Assembly (NCBI GenBank): GCA_021786915.1
Contig: JAJYMP010000539.1
Span: 1 to 6,153 of the forward strand
Direction of reading: 5' to 3'
Source of the DNA: Chloroflexota bacterium
GTDB taxonomy: Bacteria; Chloroflexota; Limnocylindria; Limnocylindrales; CSP1-4
Length of the DNA: 6,153 nucleotides
Part shown: positions 5,057 through 6,153 of the stretch, piece after piece
Position numbering within the stretch: the first letter of the stretch is position 1
How the letters are laid out: the number at the start of each line of letters is the position of its first letter
Translations under genes and position numbers: made by a program
Notes under the pieces: model-generated
Told to the model about the DNA's origin: nothing
What the model saw: the letters and a program-made list of their open reading frames with translations, nothing else
Databases searched by the model: none

Positions 5057-6153
5057 CCGACTTCGGTGGGTCGTCGGCACCCGGCCCGGGGACTGTTCCG
5101 TGGGGCGAATTCTGGTATCTGCCGATGGAAGTCGTGCGGTTTGGCCCTGGCAGTTTGGCCAAGCTTCCCGAGGAGGTCGATCGGCTTGGCGGGCGCCGCG
5201 CGTTCGTCATCACGGTGCCCTCGCTGGAACGGAGCGAGCTCCTGCCCAGGGTCCGTAATCTGCTGGGCGAGCGGCTCGCGGGCGTCTTCTCGGGTGTCCG
5301 CGCCCACGTCCCCTACGGCGCTGTCATGGAGTGCACCATGGCGGCTCGGGCTGCCTCGGCCGACCTGCTGGTGAGTTTCGGCGGTGGCAGCGCGATCGAT
5401 ACGGCCCGTGCGGCAGCGCTCGCGATCGGCGAGGGCGTCACGACGGTGGCGGAACTTGAGGCCTTCCGCGCTCGCTATGACCGCGCGACCGGTTCGACGA
5501 TCCCGGCCACCTCCGGCCGATCCCTGCCGCACATCGCCGTCCCGACCACCCTGTCCGCGGCCGAGTTCGCCAACGCCGGCGCGGTGACGAGCGAAACGCG
5601 GCGAGTCAAGGACCTGCTCATCGCCAACGAGCTCACGCCGCGAGTGGTCCTGCTTGACCCCCAAGTCGCGATCGCCACGCCGATCGACCTCTGGGTGTCG
5701 ACGGGCATGCGTTCGATCGACCACGCCATCGAAACGGTCTATTCGCCCCGACACCAGCCGGTCACGGACACCTTGAGCCTGGAGTCGATCCGGCGGCTCG
5801 CGGCTGCCCTGCGGGCGGCGAGACACGACTCCGCCGACCTCGCCGCCCGCGCGCAGGGCCAGATCGGAGCCTGGCTGTCGTACTTCGGCGAGATGAACCT
5901 CAGCCTCGGGCTATCCCACGCCATTGGTCACCAGCTCGGTCCCAAGTGCGGCGTCCCGCACGGCGTCACCTCGTGCATCCTGCTCCCGCACGTCATGCGC
6001 TTCCTCGCGCCGGTGACAGCCGATCGCCAGGCCCTCATCGCGGCGGCACTTGGCGTCGACACGGCAGGATTGTCGGCGGAAGCGGCGGCCGCAGCTGCCG
6101 CGACGGCCGTCGAAGAGCTCGTCCGCGACCTCGGTCAGCCGGGGCGCCTGTCG
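5053..6153 (+). CDS. Iron-containing alcohol dehydrogenase-fold oxidoreductase, maleylacetate-reductase-like (3' truncated)
   Basis: ATG 5053 opens a frame that runs uninterrupted to the window end, 367 codons, probably lacking only a few dozen C-terminal residues. AGGAG at 5041-5045, seven bases upstream, and the ATGA overlap with the previous stop support this start. The dinucleotide-binding half has FGGGSAIDTAR (109-119), and IAVPTTLSAAEF follows. The helical half has TGMRSIDHAIE (217-227), LSHAIGHQLG (287-296) and VPHGVTSCILLPHVMRF (from 301). In group III (iron-activated) alcohol dehydrogenases the metal is held by Asp and three His. Here the His positions are present (His224, His289, His303), but the Asp position, four residues before His224, is Arg220. 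Maleylacetate reductases and related enzymes also change this residue, so it probably belongs to that metal-independent or altered-metal branch. It may reduce a keto acid or aldehyde, or oxidise an alcohol, for the pathway of its operon partners. Confidence 0.85.
   Translation, partial: MTDFGGSSAPGPGTVPWGEFWYLPMEVVRFGPGSLAKLPEEVDRLGGRRAFVITVPSLERSELLPRVRNLLGERLAGVFSGVRAHVPYGAVMECTMAARAASADLLVSFGGGSAIDTARAAALAIGEGVTTVAELEAFRARYDRATGSTIPATSGRSLPHIAVPTTLSAAEFANAGAVTSETRRVKDLLIANELTPRVVLLDPQVAIATPIDLWVSTGMRSIDHAIETVYSPRHQPVTDTLSLESIRRLAAALRAARHDSADLAARAQGQIGAWLSYFGEMNLSLGLSHAIGHQLGPKCGVPHGVTSCILLPHVMRFLAPVTADRQALIAAALGVDTAGLSAEAAAAAAATAVEELVRDLGQPGRLS

Noticed and set aside
3608..6153. Phosphonate route (phosphonoacetaldehyde dehydrogenase plus reductase)
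   Set aside because: The families fit loosely, but Val precedes the catalytic Cys of the aldehyde dehydrogenase, no aminotransferase or phosphonate transporter is in view, and an M20 amidohydrolase is not expected in that route.

Overview
This is a high-GC bacterial window (GC-rich third codon positions throughout). It looks chromosomal: it has a housekeeping tRNA with an encoded CCA end, no mobile element and a compact operon. The composition, an apparently leaderless regulator and ATGA-coupled genes would suit Chloroflexota or Actinobacteriota, but nothing here fixes the taxon.

Layout. Bases 1-177 are the last 58 codons of a membrane protein, probably an MFS-type transporter. Bases 178-665 hold no intact gene. 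The minus strand from 400 to 178 carries a short reading frame with coding-like base use and one apparent frameshift, ending directly against the transporter stop. A tRNA-Pro(CGG) lies at 666-742, with a possible -10 box just upstream and two hairpins downstream; the second (796-841) looks like an intrinsic terminator.

Bases 964-2292 encode a three-part regulator: an alpha/beta N-terminal region, a degenerate GGDEF-like domain and a C-terminal winged helix. Its promoter predicts a transcript that begins at or next to the ATG. After a 119-base gap with a recognisable promoter and a repeated operator-like sequence, three genes follow in one tightly coupled operon: an M20D-type zinc amidohydrolase (2412-3611, TTG start), an aldehyde dehydrogenase (3608-5056) and an iron-containing-alcohol-dehydrogenase-fold protein (5053 to beyond the window end). 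Both internal junctions are ATGA overlaps with a Shine-Dalgarno 7 bases upstream.

How they may work together (inference). The regulator probably controls the catabolic operon beside it. The hydrolase would release an amine or amino acid from an N-acyl compound, and the two dehydrogenases would handle an aldehyde and its alcohol or keto counterpart. The substrate cannot be read from the sequence. The most interesting points are the alcohol-dehydrogenase-like enzyme with Arg at the usual metal-ligand Asp, the domain make-up and start of the regulator, and the uncharacterised gene combination.
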